In this document: piece by piece, positions 1-8,869 of the stretch
Layout of the letters: each line of letters starts with the position of its first letter
Numbering within the stretch: the stretch's first letter is position 1
NCBI RefSeq assembly: GCF_011762225.1
Contig: NZ_JAASQI010000002.1
Coordinates: 62,001 to 126,000, forward strand
DNA from: Pseudochelatococcus lubricantis
GTDB lineage: Bacteria; Pseudomonadota; Alphaproteobacteria; Rhizobiales; Beijerinckiaceae
Length of the DNA: 64,000 bases
Direction of reading: 5' to 3'
Made by a program: the position numbers and the translations under genes
The notes under the pieces: generated by a model
What the model was told of the DNA's origin: nothing
What the model saw: only the letters and a program-made list of their open reading frames with translations
The model's database searches: none

Positions 1-795
1 CTGGCCGTGCAGGCGGCGCGCGTCGCGCTGGCGGCCCGCGGCACCGTCGCGGCGCTGGGCGAGCGGCTTAACGCGGGGAACGGCGGCGGGGACAACGCGG
101 TGGCGACCGATCCGCGCCTCGACGCCTATTACCTGGCATTCGAGAACGCCATGCGCGGGCCGGAGGACGTGATCCGGGCGCGCCACGGCTACTATCTCGA
201 CACGCTGGCGGCGGTGAAGTCCGTCTGCGACGGCCCGATTCTCGATCTCGGCTCCGGGCGCGGCGAGTGGCTCGGGCTGCTGCGCGACTGCGGCTACGAG
301 GCGCGCGGCATTGACCTCAGCCCGGCGATGGTCAGCGTCTGCCGCGACAAGGGCCTCGACGTCACCCACAACGACGCGCTGTCGGCGCTGCGCGCCGTGC
401 CGGACAGCAGCCTCTCGGTGGTGAGCGGCTTCCACATCATCGAGCACCTGCCGTTTCCCGTGCTGTTCTCGCTGTTCGAGGAGGCGTTCCGCGTACTGCA
501 GCCGGGCGGACTCGTGCTCTTCGAGACGCCCAATCCCGAGAACGTGTTCGTCGGCAGCTATTCCTTCTATCACGATCCGACGCACCGCCACCCGCTGACG
601 CCCGTCACCATGGGCTTTCTGGCGCGCTACCACGGTTTCGAGACGGTCGACATCGCCCGCCTGCATCCGCACGATCCGGAAACGGCGGTGCGGGAGGAAG
701 GTCCGGTGGCGGATCGTTTCAACGCGCTGTTCTATGGCCCGCAGGACTATGCCATCCTCGCACACAAGCCGCGCGAGGAGTATCCGTCCGTATGA
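1..795 (+). CDS. SAM-dependent class I methyltransferase (5' end cut by window edge)
   Basis: The reading frame is open from base 1, so this is the C-terminal part of a longer protein. Motif I of a class I methyltransferase is clear (ILDLGSGRGEW), followed by an acidic strand end (ARGIDLS) and the post-motif segment FHIIEHLPF. A region with ETPNPENVFVG and DPTHRHPLTP is typical of methyltransferases found in polysaccharide and O-antigen clusters. The preceding LDAYYLAFENAMRG segment is also usual in that family, whose full members are longer because of an N-terminal extension. It overlaps the next glycosyltransferase by 4 bp (ATGA), so the two are translationally coupled. The acceptor, probably a glycan end or sugar, is inferred from context only. 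Confidence 0.85.
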   Translation: MAVQAARVALAARGTVAALGERLNAGNGGGDNAVATDPRLDAYYLAFENAMRGPEDVIRARHGYYLDTLAAVKSVCDGPILDLGSGRGEWLGLLRDCGYEARGIDLSPAMVSVCRDKGLDVTHNDALSALRAVPDSSLSVVSGFHIIEHLPFPVLFSLFEEAFRVLQPGGLVLFETPNPENVFVGSYSFYHDPTHRHPLTPVTMGFLARYHGFETVDIARLHPHDPETAVREEGPVADRFNALFYGPQDYAILAHKPREEYPSV

Positions 796-1817
796 GGTTG
801 ATCGTCACCGTCAATGCCACGCCGTTCCTGACCGGTGGGGCCACCTATCATTTCGCGGGACTGGTGGATGCGCTGCAGGCGCGCGGCCATGAGGTGGAGA
901 CGCTGCGGTTTCCCTTCACGTTCCATCCCGAGGCCAGCATCGAACGGCTGATGAACTGGTGCGAGACGCTGGACCTGACGGCCCCCAACGGCCAGCATGT
1001 CGACAAGGTCATCAGCCTCCAGTTCCCCGGCTATGGCGTGCGGCATCCCCACCACGTCGTCTGGGTGATGCACCAGCACCGCGCGGTGTACGATCTCTAC
1101 GCGGGGGAGGATGCGTCGCCGGAGGTGCAACGCCTGCACGACCTTATCCACGACTACGACAAGCGTGTGCTGGCGCGCGCGGAGCGGATATTCGCCAACT
1201 CGCGCAATGTCAGCACGCGCCTCCTGCGCTACAACGGCATCGCCGCCGAGCCGCTCTACCATCCGCCGCCGCTGGCGGAATTCTACCGCTGCGACGAGGC
1301 GCTGGACTACGTCTTCCTGCCGAGCCGCATGGAGGCACTGAAGCGCCAGGATCTGGTGCTGGAGGCGGCGAAGCTTTGGCGTTCGCCCGTCATCTGCGTG
1401 CTGGCGGGCCGGGGCGGTCTGCTGGAGCAGAACAGGCAGTTCGTGGCCGAGAACGATTTGGGCGGCAAGGTCGTCATTCTGGAGGATTGTCCGGATGCCG
1501 AGAAGCTCGCCCTCTACGCCAATTGCCTCGGGGTGATCTACCCGCCGCGCGACGAGGATTACGGCTATGTCACGCTTGAGGCGCAACTTGCCGCCAAGCC
1601 CGTCATCACCTGCGCCGATTCGGGTGGCCCGCTCGAGTTCGTCGCGGACGGGGAGGAGGGCTTCATCGTCGAGCCGACCGCGCAGGGCATCGCCGACGCG
1701 GTCGACCGGCTGTGGAGCGACCGCGCCAAGGCGCGGGACATGGGCAGGCTGGGGCTCGCCCGCTATCTGGAACGGGACATTTCCTGGGACACGGTCGTCG
1801 GCCGCCTGACCGAGTGA
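792..1817 (+). CDS. GT4-type glycosyltransferase
   Basis: 341 residues. The N-terminal half carries an acceptor-side Rossmann fold (start MRLIVTVNATPFLTGGATYHFAGL). The C-terminal half holds the nucleotide-sugar domain, with FLPSRMEALKRQDLVLEA and the E-x7-E-like stretch DEDYGYVTLEAQLAAKP followed by CADSGGPLEFV, the signature of retaining GT-B enzymes of family GT4. The ATG overlaps the stop of the upstream methyltransferase by 4 bp, and another glycosyltransferase follows after 42 bp, so the three genes read as one operon for building a surface glycan. Donor and acceptor cannot be read from the sequence. Cytoplasmic; no signal peptide or membrane span. Confidence 0.88.
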   Translation: MRLIVTVNATPFLTGGATYHFAGLVDALQARGHEVETLRFPFTFHPEASIERLMNWCETLDLTAPNGQHVDKVISLQFPGYGVRHPHHVVWVMHQHRAVYDLYAGEDASPEVQRLHDLIHDYDKRVLARAERIFANSRNVSTRLLRYNGIAAEPLYHPPPLAEFYRCDEALDYVFLPSRMEALKRQDLVLEAAKLWRSPVICVLAGRGGLLEQNRQFVAENDLGGKVVILEDCPDAEKLALYANCLGVIYPPRDEDYGYVTLEAQLAAKPVITCADSGGPLEFVADGEEGFIVEPTAQGIADAVDRLWSDRAKARDMGRLGLARYLERDISWDTVVGRLTE

Positions 1818-1859
1818 CCGCGCAACCCGCAAGGACGCGCAACCTACGACGGATCGAAG

Positions 1860-4235
1860 ATGAAAATCGCGGTGATCGCTCCAAGTCCCGTGCCATTCGC
1901 CTTTGGCGGCGCGGAGCGCGTCTGGCTCGGGCTGACGCAGTACTACGCCTATGAGACGAAGCATGTCTGCGAACTGATCAAGGTGCCGACGCTGGAGCGG
2001 AACTTCCGCGAGATCGTGAACGGCTACCGCCAGTTCTCCTGTCTGGACCTGTCGCACTTCGACCTCGTCATCTCGGGCAAGTATCCGGCGTGGATGGTTT
2101 CGCACCGCAACCACGCGGTGTACATGCTGCACCGGCTGCGCGGCCTCTACGACACCTGGCCGGGCGATCTCGACACCGCGCTGCCCGACGACGCACTGCT
2201 CGGCCCGCTGCGGCCGTTGCTCGAAGGCCCGTCGACCTGCCGCAGCCAGCTCTCCGAGATTTTCGGCGAGATCGACCGGCTGTTGGCCGCCGATCCGCCC
2301 GCGCACTGGCTGGCGCTGCCCGGGCCGCTCATCCGCGCCGTCGTCCACAAGCTCGACGATATCGGCCTGTCGACCGGCAGCATCAGCCGGCACGTCGCCA
2401 TATCGCATAACGTGTGCCGGCGGGCGGGCTATTTTCCGCAGGACGCGGAGCCCGAGGTGGCCTACGTGCCGTCCGACCTCGGGCTCGCCATCCTGAAGGA
2501 AGACGACGCCGGCACGATCACGGGGCCTGACGGCGCCGCGCCGACATTCTTCACCGCGAGCCGACTCGATCACGCCAAGCGGATTTCGCTCATCATCGAT
2601 GCGTTTCGCCGGGTGGAGGGGCCCGCGCGCCTCGTCATCGCCGGCGACGGGCCGCAGCGACAGGAACTGACCCTGCGGGCCAAGGGCGACGGCCGCATCA
2701 GCTTCGCGGGGCGGCTCTCGGAGCAGGAACTCGCGCGCCACTACCGCACGGCGCTCGCCGTTCCCTTCGTGCCCTACGACGAGGACTACGGCCTCATCAC
2801 GCTGGAGGCGCTGGCGGCGGGCCGACCGGTCGTCACCGTCAGGGATGCCGGCGGCGTGCTGGAATTCGTCGAGGACGGCGTGACCGGCCTCGTCACCGAC
2901 ACCGACCCGGCGGCGCTCGCCGCCGCTTTCGAGTCGCTGCTCGCCGATCCGGAGCGGGCGCTGCGGATGGGTGCCGCGGGGCGCGAGCGGGTGCGGCCGA
3001 TTACCTGGCAGAACCTCGGCACGGCGCTCGTGATCCCGTCGCGCAAGCGCCCACGCCGTCGCATCGTCATCGCCAACTCCTACCTGCTGTGGCCCGTGGA
3101 TACGGGCGGCAAGCGGCGACTGTGGTCGCTGGCGCGGGAGTTCGCGCGCACGGCGGACGTGACGGTTGTCTCCCTCGGCCGCGACGACACGCCGGCAGAG
3201 GAGTTTTTCTTTTCGCCGCATTTCCGCGAAGTCCGCATTCCGATCTCGCCGGAACATATCGACGCGGAATGGGCGCTGACGAAAAAACTGGACGAGACGT
3301 CAGTCTCCGACATCTCGGCTGCGCTCTACGGCCACCTCACGCCCGCGCTGTCGCGGGAGCTGCGCGGCCGCCTCGCAGGCGCGGACCTCGCCATCGCCTG
3401 CCATCCCTATCTCTACCGCTTCATCCGCGAGGCCTGGGAAGGGCCGATCTGGTACGACGCCCACAATGTCGAGACCCTGCTCAAGGACGCCATGCTGCCG
3501 AAGACGCCGGCCGGCCGGGCGGTCCTCGCCGAGGTCGCGCAGCTCGAACGCGAATGCGTGGAGGGGGCGGAGCGCATCCTCACCGTCAGCGAGGACGAGA
3601 GGGCCGCCTTCCGGGACATGTTCGGCAAGCCGGAAGACCGGATCGTGCTGGCGCCCAACGGCACCGACATTCCGGCGGACCCGCTGCTGGAGCGCGGGCG
3701 GCGCGAGGCGCTGAAGGAGAAACTCGGCGTGCACGGGCCGCTGGCGCTCTATGTCGGGAGCTGGCACGCGCCAAATGTCGAGGGCGCGGTCGCGCTCGCC
3801 GGCATCGCCCGCGAACGTCCGGAATGGACGTTCTGGTTCGTGGGCAAGATGTGCGCGGCCCCCGAGCTGCGCGCCCGCGACCTGCCGCCGAATGTCGCGC
3901 TGCTCGGCCTCGTCGGGGAGGATGTGCTGCAGACGGTTTTCGCCGCCGCCGATGTCGGCATCAATCCGGTGATCGTGGGCGCCGGCACCAACTTCAAGGT
4001 CATCGACTACGCCGCCCGCGGCGCGCTCGTGCTCACCACGTCCATCGGCATCCGCGGGCTCGACATGAAGGATGGGGAACACGTGATCGTGGCGGAGCGC
4101 GAGCGCATGGCGGAGGCGCTGGCGCACATCGCCGGCCGTGGCATGGGCGCCCATGAAGGCATGATCGCTAACGCTTTCGGCCACGTGCGCGACCACTTCA
4201 CGTGGGAGACGATCCTGCGCGACGTCGTTGCCTGA
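1860..4235 (+). CDS. Two-domain glycosyltransferase (tandem GT-B/GT4 modules)
   Basis: 791 residues, twice the size of a single GT4 enzyme. Residues 1 to about 390 form one complete GT-B unit (start MKIAVIAPSPVPFAFGGAE; donor site FFTASRLDHAKR and DEDYGLITLEALAAGRPV). A basic linker near residue 391 (SRKRPRRR) leads into a second unit with YDAHNVETLL, VLAPNGTD, LYVGSWHAPNVEG and GAGTNFKVIDYAARG. Both halves keep the donor-binding features, so the protein may add two sugars in sequence. It is the last gene of the glycan operon and is followed by the SRP RNA. No signal peptide. Substrates unknown. Confidence 0.88.
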   Translation: MKIAVIAPSPVPFAFGGAERVWLGLTQYYAYETKHVCELIKVPTLERNFREIVNGYRQFSCLDLSHFDLVISGKYPAWMVSHRNHAVYMLHRLRGLYDTWPGDLDTALPDDALLGPLRPLLEGPSTCRSQLSEIFGEIDRLLAADPPAHWLALPGPLIRAVVHKLDDIGLSTGSISRHVAISHNVCRRAGYFPQDAEPEVAYVPSDLGLAILKEDDAGTITGPDGAAPTFFTASRLDHAKRISLIIDAFRRVEGPARLVIAGDGPQRQELTLRAKGDGRISFAGRLSEQELARHYRTALAVPFVPYDEDYGLITLEALAAGRPVVTVRDAGGVLEFVEDGVTGLVTDTDPAALAAAFESLLADPERALRMGAAGRERVRPITWQNLGTALVIPSRKRPRRRIVIANSYLLWPVDTGGKRRLWSLAREFARTADVTVVSLGRDDTPAEEFFFSPHFREVRIPISPEHIDAEWALTKKLDETSVSDISAALYGHLTPALSRELRGRLAGADLAIACHPYLYRFIREAWEGPIWYDAHNVETLLKDAMLPKTPAGRAVLAEVAQLERECVEGAERILTVSEDERAAFRDMFGKPEDRIVLAPNGTDIPADPLLERGRREALKEKLGVHGPLALYVGSWHAPNVEGAVALAGIARERPEWTFWFVGKMCAAPELRARDLPPNVALLGLVGEDVLQTVFAAADVGINPVIVGAGTNFKVIDYAARGALVLTTSIGIRGLDMKDGEHVIVAERERMAEALAHIAGRGMGAHEGMIANAFGHVRDHFTWETILRDVVA

Positions 4236-4270
4236 TTACCGGCGCCTGCTGGGGAAATCGCACCCCCCTC

Positions 4271-4299
4271 TTGCGTTGGCGGGCGGTTTCCCCGATATA
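4271..4299 (+). promoter_or_regulatory. Predicted sigma-70 promoter of the SRP RNA gene
   Basis: TTGCGT (4271-4276), a 17-base spacer and GATATA (4294-4299) lie 6 bases before the 5' base of the SRP RNA stem at 4306. Spacing and distance to the start are those of a strong housekeeping promoter. Inferred from sequence only. Confidence 0.6.
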
Positions 4300-4305
4300 G
4301 GGAGC

Positions 4306-4399
4306 GGGAGGTTGGCGTTGGACGTTCCACTCGCCAACCGGGTCAGGTCCGGAAGGAAGCAGCCCTAACGAGACCGGGCGGGTCTTCGTCCAGCCTCCC
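4306..4399 (+). ncRNA. ffs: Signal recognition particle RNA (4.5S, small bacterial type)
   Basis: The hallmark SRP apical loop is present at about 4340-4372 (GGTCAGGTCCGGAAGGAAGC followed by AGCC), including the GGAA tetraloop and the asymmetric internal loop bound by Ffh. The ends pair: GGGAGG at 4306 with CCTCCC at 4394-4399, and TTGGAC near 4317 with GTCCAG near 4388. The length of about 94 nt suits the short SRP RNA that lacks an Alu domain. A location just before dnaX-ybaB-recR is common in Rhizobiales. It acts with Ffh and FtsY in co-translational membrane targeting. Confidence 0.93.
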
Positions 4400-4492
4400 A
4401 CCGCAATTCGCCCGCCGGCTCCTGACTGATTTCGGCGGCGTGCGGCCGGGCCACGCTATGATGCCTGCCGTATTCCTCGCCCGGATGGTGCC

Positions 4493-6334
4493 GTGACCGC
4501 TTCGCCCAACGCCCCCTACCGCGTTCTCGCGCGCAAGTACCGTCCCCGCAGTTTCGGCGACCTGATCGGGCAGGACGCCATGGTCAGAACGCTCTCCAAC
4601 GCCTTCGAGGCCGGGCGCATTCCGCAGGCGTGGATGCTGACGGGCGTGCGCGGGGTGGGCAAGACGACCACTGCCCGCATCCTGGCGCGCGCGCTCAACT
4701 TCGTCCGCGCGGACGGATCGGGCGGGCCGACCGTGCATCTCGACGAATCAGGCGTGCACTGCGACGCCATCATGGAATCGCGCCACGTCGATGTGATGGA
4801 AATGGACGCCGCCTCCCACACCGGCATCGACGATGTGCGCCAGATCATCGACGGCATCCGCTATGCGCCGGTCAGCGCGCGCTACAAGGTCTATATCATC
4901 GACGAGGTCCACATGCTCTCCGAGAAGGCGTTCAACGCCTTCCTGAAGACGCTGGAGGAACCGCCGCCCCACGCCAAGTTCGTGTTCGCCACCACGGAAA
5001 TCCGCAAGGTGCCGGTGACCATCCTGTCGCGCTGCCAGCGGTTCGACCTGCGCCGCGTGGAGGCGGCGACGCTGCGGGCGCATCTCGCGCGCATCTGCGC
5101 GGCGGAGGACGTCGCTGCCGACGAGGAGGCGCTGGCGCTCATCGCCCGCGCGGCGGAGGGCTCGGTGCGCGATTCGCTCTCGCTGCTGGACCAGGCCATC
5201 GCCCACGGCGCGGGCCGCATCGATCTCGCCGAGGTGAAGGCCATGCTGGGCCTCGCCGATCGCGGGCGGGTGATCGATCTGTTCAAGGCGCTGATGCACG
5301 GCGATATCGCCACGGCCCTCGCCGAACTCGCCAGCCAGTACGATGCGGGCGCCGATCCGGCCGTGGTGCTCGCCGACCTGGCCGGCTTCACCCATCTTGT
5401 CACCCGCCTCAAGCTCGTGCCGGAGGCGGCGAACGACGCCGCGCTGACCGATGTGGAGCGCGTGCGCGGCGCCGACCTCGCCGGCAGGCTTTCGGTGCGG
5501 GTACTGTCGCGGACATGGCAGATACTGGTCCGGGGGCTGCCGGAGGTGCAGGCCGCGCCGCAAGCGCTGGCGGCGGCCGAGATGGTACTGGTGCGCCTCG
5601 CCTATGCCGCCGACCTGCCCTCGCCGGAGGAGGCGTTGCGCCTGCTGCGCGACAATGGCGCGGGAACCGGAGCGGGTGAACGGCCCGGCGCGGTTTCCGG
5701 CGCGGGCAGGGAGGGGGCGCCGTCAGGCGGCGGCCAGCGTCTGGCGCTCGCGACCGTGCGCGCGGAGCCGGTTGCGCTTGCGCGTCCCCAGACGTCTGCC
5801 CTGGCTGAAATGGCCGCCCGGCCTGAGGTATCCGCCCGGCCCGGGGAGGCCGCGCGCGAGGAAATCAGGCTCGCCCGCTTCGAGGACGTGGTGGCGCTCG
5901 CCGGCGAACATCGCGACGTCGGTCTCAAGGCGGCGCTGGAGCGCGACGTGCGGCTGGTGCGCTACGAGCAGGGCGTGATCGAGGTGGCGCTCGTCCCCGG
6001 CGCGAATCCGTCCGTCATCGCCGATCTCGGCAAGCGTCTGCTCGACTGGACGGGGCGGCGCTGGGTGGTGGCGCTCTCGTCGGCTGAAGGCGCGCCCACG
6101 CTCGCGGAAGTGGCGCGCGCCCGCGCTCAGGAGCGGCGTGAGGATGCGCGCGCCCATCCGCTGGTGCAGGCGGTGCTTGCCCGCTTTCCGGGCGCGACAA
6201 TCGTCGGCGTGCGCGACATCGTGCAGGAAGCGGAGACCGACACCCACGCCGACGCGGTCGGGGAGGCGAACGCCGGTCTCGATGACGATGCCGGCCTCGC
6301 ACCGGATGCGCCCGCGCCCTATATCGACGACTGA
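4493..6334 (+). CDS. dnaX: DNA polymerase III subunit gamma/tau
   Basis: 613 residues, the AAA+ clamp-loader motor of DNA polymerase III. Walker A is GVRGVGKTTT at residues 51-60, Walker B includes DEVH at 137-140, and ATTEIRKVP and LSRCQRFDLRR give sensor 1 and the SRC motif. The zinc-binding module of most DnaX proteins is degenerate: only one cysteine (residue 90) remains between Walker A and B, as often happens in alphaproteobacteria. The C-terminal third is the alanine-rich tau part that contacts DnaB and the polymerase. The start is GTG; the next in-frame ATG would remove conserved residues. It is followed closely by ybaB and recR. Confidence 0.95.
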   Translation: MTASPNAPYRVLARKYRPRSFGDLIGQDAMVRTLSNAFEAGRIPQAWMLTGVRGVGKTTTARILARALNFVRADGSGGPTVHLDESGVHCDAIMESRHVDVMEMDAASHTGIDDVRQIIDGIRYAPVSARYKVYIIDEVHMLSEKAFNAFLKTLEEPPPHAKFVFATTEIRKVPVTILSRCQRFDLRRVEAATLRAHLARICAAEDVAADEEALALIARAAEGSVRDSLSLLDQAIAHGAGRIDLAEVKAMLGLADRGRVIDLFKALMHGDIATALAELASQYDAGADPAVVLADLAGFTHLVTRLKLVPEAANDAALTDVERVRGADLAGRLSVRVLSRTWQILVRGLPEVQAAPQALAAAEMVLVRLAYAADLPSPEEALRLLRDNGAGTGAGERPGAVSGAGREGAPSGGGQRLALATVRAEPVALARPQTSALAEMAARPEVSARPGEAAREEIRLARFEDVVALAGEHRDVGLKAALERDVRLVRYEQGVIEVALVPGANPSVIADLGKRLLDWTGRRWVVALSSAEGAPTLAEVARARAQERREDARAHPLVQAVLARFPGATIVGVRDIVQEAETDTHADAVGEANAGLDDDAGLAPDAPAPYIDD

Positions 6335-6364
6335 GTGACTGACGGACAGGGGAGCACCGTAAAC

Positions 6365-6685
6365 ATGCGCGACATCATGGGATTGATGAAACAGGCCCAG
6401 GGCCTGCAGCAGAAGATGGCCGACGTGCAGGCCGAGTTCGACGCGATCGAGGTCGAGGGCACTTCCGGCGGCGGCTCGGTCAAAGTCGTCGCCACCGCCA
6501 AGGGGCTGGTCAAGACGGTGACCATCGACCCCTCGCTCCTCAACCCCGACGACAAGGAGATCGTCGAGGATCTCGTCGTCGCCGCCCTCAACGACGCGCG
6601 GGCCAAGGGCGAGCGGGTGGTGCAGGACCGTATCGCCGATCTGACGAAGGGATTGCCGATCCCGCCCGGCCTGAAGCTGTTCTGA
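6365..6685 (+). CDS. ybaB: YbaB/EbfC family nucleoid-associated protein
   Basis: 106 residues, a small dimeric DNA-binding protein usually encoded between dnaX and recR, as here. The N-terminal helix reads MRDIMGLMKQAQGLQQKM and is followed by the conserved TSGGGSVKV and PSLLNPDDKEIVEDLVVAALNDA segments. I chose the ATG at 6365 because AGGGGAG lies 10 bases upstream and the family begins at this point. An in-frame GTG at 6335, abutting the dnaX stop, would add 10 unconserved residues. Probably co-transcribed with dnaX and recR. The family is associated with nucleoid organisation; its precise role is not settled. Confidence 0.93.
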   Translation: MRDIMGLMKQAQGLQQKMADVQAEFDAIEVEGTSGGGSVKVVATAKGLVKTVTIDPSLLNPDDKEIVEDLVVAALNDARAKGERVVQDRIADLTKGLPIPPGLKLF

Positions 6686-6697
6686 GGTTCGCGGCCG

Positions 6698-7300
6698 ATG
6701 GCCTCGCCCGCCGGTCCTGAAATCGAGCGGCTGATCCAGTTGCTGGCGCGCCTGCCGGGGCTCGGCCCCCGCTCCGCGCGCCGGGCCGCGCTGCAACTCG
6801 TCAAGCGGCGGGAAACGCTGCTCGCGCCGCTGGCGGAAGCCATGCAGCAGGTCAGCGAGCGGGTGAGGGTGTGCTCGGTCTGCGGCAACGTCGATACGTC
6901 CGACCCCTGCGCCATCTGCCGGGACGAGACGCGCGACCCCTCGCTGCTGGTGGTGGTCGCCGACGTTTCCGACCTGTGGGCGCTGGAACGCGCGGGCGCC
7001 GTCCGCGCGCGCTATCACGTGCTGGGCGGCGTGATTTCGGCGCTCGACGGCGTGCGCCCGGACGACCTCAACCTCGCCACCCTCCACCAGCGGGCCGCTG
7101 ATCCTGCAGTGCGGGAAGTTCTGCTGGCGCTCAACGCGACAGTCGACGGCCAGACGACAGCCCACTACATCACCGCGATCCTGGCCGATCTGCCGGTGCG
7201 CGTCACGCGGCTCGCCCACGGCGTGCCGATCGGCGGGGAACTGGACTATCTCGACGACGGTACGCTGGCCGCCGCCATCAGGCAGCGCGGGGCGTTCTGA
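6698..7300 (+). CDS. recR: Recombination mediator RecR
   Basis: 200 residues, full length. Domains in order: N-terminal helix-hairpin-helix ([19 protein letters not shown]), a Cys4 zinc finger ([16 protein letters not shown]), a Toprim domain with [15 protein letters not shown], and the C-terminal [21 protein letters not shown] segment. RecR works with RecF and RecO to load RecA onto gapped DNA. It starts 12 bp after ybaB in the dnaX-ybaB-recR operon. Confidence 0.97.
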   Translation: MASPAGPEIERLIQLLARLPGLGPRSARRAALQLVKRRETLLAPLAEAMQQVSERVRVCSVCGNVDTSDPCAICRDETRDPSLLVVVADVSDLWALERAGAVRARYHVLGGVISALDGVRPDDLNLATLHQRAADPAVREVLLALNATVDGQTTAHYITAILADLPVRVTRLAHGVPIGGELDYLDDGTLAAAIRQRGAF

Positions 7301-7304
7301 CGTC

Positions 7305-7331
7305 CCGGCACCGGTTCCCGACCGGTGCCGG
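7305..7331. terminator. Perfect 11-bp hairpin between convergent recR and the CYTH-CHAD gene
   Basis: CCGGCACCGGT (7305-7315) pairs exactly with ACCGGTGCCGG (7321-7331) around a 5-base loop, in the 42-bp space between two converging genes. There is no U tract on either side, so it may be a bidirectional block or need Rho. The structure is certain; the terminator function is inferred. Confidence 0.5.
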
Positions 7332-7342
7332 CGGGGCGGCTC

Positions 7343-8869
7343 CTACTGCCCGTCGTGCCAGAACGGGGGCGTGTCGACGAAAGCCCTGTAGGTTTTTTCC
7401 GCTCTGGCGAGCAGTTCGCTCTCATGCGCCGCATGTTCCTCGCGCAGTTCCTGCTCGGCGTCGGACAGCGCCGCGCGCTCGCGGCTGACGGCGATGTCAT
7501 TGAGTTCGCCCAGCAGGTCCTGCAGCGTCGACATGGCGGACACTGCCGCCTTGTAGCGCTTGCGCGTTTCCGGCTCGTGGAACAGGCCGGCGAAGAATTC
7601 CGCCGCATAGCGCAGCTTCTTCAGCTCGATGCGCACCTCGTGCCGCTCGGGCGGCGTGAGCGTCGCGAGTTCGGCCCCGGCGGCGATGATTTTCCGGCGG
7701 CGGCGGTCGAGCTGCTTGCTGGCGAATTTCCACACCGGCTGCTCGCGCCGTTTCCGTGCGGCCTTGTCGGGGCTGCGGGTCCAGGCGCCCGCCTCGACCC
7801 ACGCCAGGGCGGCGATCACGGCCCGGGTGCAGCGGCGCGAGGCGATGGCCCGTTGGGCACTGTCATAGGCGTGCTCGCGCTGCTTGCCGTAGTTCACGAG
7901 CAACTCGGCGAAGGCAGGGGCGCCCGCGTGTTCGGCTTTCGCGGGTTCGAGCACGTTCTCGATATAGACGTCGAGATCGCGCGCCGCGCCGAGGCGGTTG
8001 GCGATCCAGCGCAATTCACCGCTGATGAAGATGCGCTGGCCGTCGTCAGCGACCTTGCGGAACACCGAGATCGCCGCCCGCAGCCGCCGCAACGCCACGC
8101 GCGCCTGATGCACCGCGCCGGAGACGGGCGCGCGCCGCAGCACCTCCTCGTTGGCGAGGAACTGCTTCAGGCAGGAGCGGGCGATGATCCTGAACGCCTC
8201 GCCGGTTGGCGTATCCGGCGCAAGGTCCAGCGACGGCGCCTTGGTGACCGCCGGCTCGCGGCCGGTGATGAGATCGTAGCCGCGGTCGGACTTGGCGATG
8301 TAGCCCGGGCGCACGGAGACGATGGCGGCGATTTCCTGCGCCAGCGCGTAGAGATCGGTCGCGTCGCCCCGCTTCAGCTCCAGCTCCACCTCGGCGAAGC
8401 GGCGCGCCCTGCGGCCCACCGACACCCGGCCGTGATCGAGCGCGACCTCGATCCCGGACGCGCGATAGTCCAGGGGAACGACCTCGCGGTCGACGTTGAT
8501 GGTGAAGATCGGCCGGATGGCGGTGCGGCAGCGGTCGTCCGCGATCAGCGTCGCGAGTGCGGTGTCCGCGATGCATGAGAAATCGGGCGCGGTACCGACG
8601 ACGGGGTGTTCCCATTCATTGCGGTCCATGACCAGCAGGCCGAAATCGCGGGCGCTCTTGACAGTCTGGATGGTCTGTTCGCCGTCGGCGCGCAGGCGCA
8701 GCGAGACGCCGGCTCGGTGCAGGTCGTGCTCGGGCGTGTCGAAATAGGTCGACCGCAGACGCTTGTGCACGCCGCGCACCGATTGCAGCCGCAGGAACGC
8801 CGGGTGGGTCGACAGCCGCTGCAGCGACGCAGGGCTCAATGCCAGCTTGAGTTCAATTTCCTCGGCCAT
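7343..8869 (-). CDS. CYTH-CHAD domain protein (inorganic triphosphatase-like)
   Basis: 508 residues. The N-terminal CYTH domain has the ExExK signature (EEIELKL, residues 3-8) and further basic and acidic strands (LRLRADGEQTIQTVK, EVELELKRGD), which in this fold form a tunnel binding triphosphate and divalent metal. From about residue 210 a CHAD domain follows, rich in conserved histidine, arginine and lysine (AVHQARVALRRLRAAISVF, RHEVRIELKKLRYAAEFF); CHAD domains bind polyphosphate. The start at 8869 has GTAGGAG just upstream and matches the family N-terminus; 60 codons of open frame further upstream look non-coding. Likely a triphosphatase linked to polyphosphate. It is a single gene convergent with recR. 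Confidence 0.9.
   Translation of the reverse strand: MAEEIELKLALSPASLQRLSTHPAFLRLQSVRGVHKRLRSTYFDTPEHDLHRAGVSLRLRADGEQTIQTVKSARDFGLLVMDRNEWEHPVVGTAPDFSCIADTALATLIADDRCRTAIRPIFTINVDREVVPLDYRASGIEVALDHGRVSVGRRARRFAEVELELKRGDATDLYALAQEIAAIVSVRPGYIAKSDRGYDLITGREPAVTKAPSLDLAPDTPTGEAFRIIARSCLKQFLANEEVLRRAPVSGAVHQARVALRRLRAAISVFRKVADDGQRIFISGELRWIANRLGAARDLDVYIENVLEPAKAEHAGAPAFAELLVNYGKQREHAYDSAQRAIASRRCTRAVIAALAWVEAGAWTRSPDKAARKRREQPVWKFASKQLDRRRRKIIAAGAELATLTPPERHEVRIELKKLRYAAEFFAGLFHEPETRKRYKAAVSAMSTLQDLLGELNDIAVSRERAALSDAEQELREEHAAHESELLARAEKTYRAFVDTPPFWHDGQ

Noticed and set aside
747-3257. 836-codon open frame on the minus strand over the glycosyltransferase genes
   Set aside because: It mirrors the high-GC third-position pattern of the real plus-strand genes, is extremely rich in Arg, has no family motif, and spans two recognisable genes.
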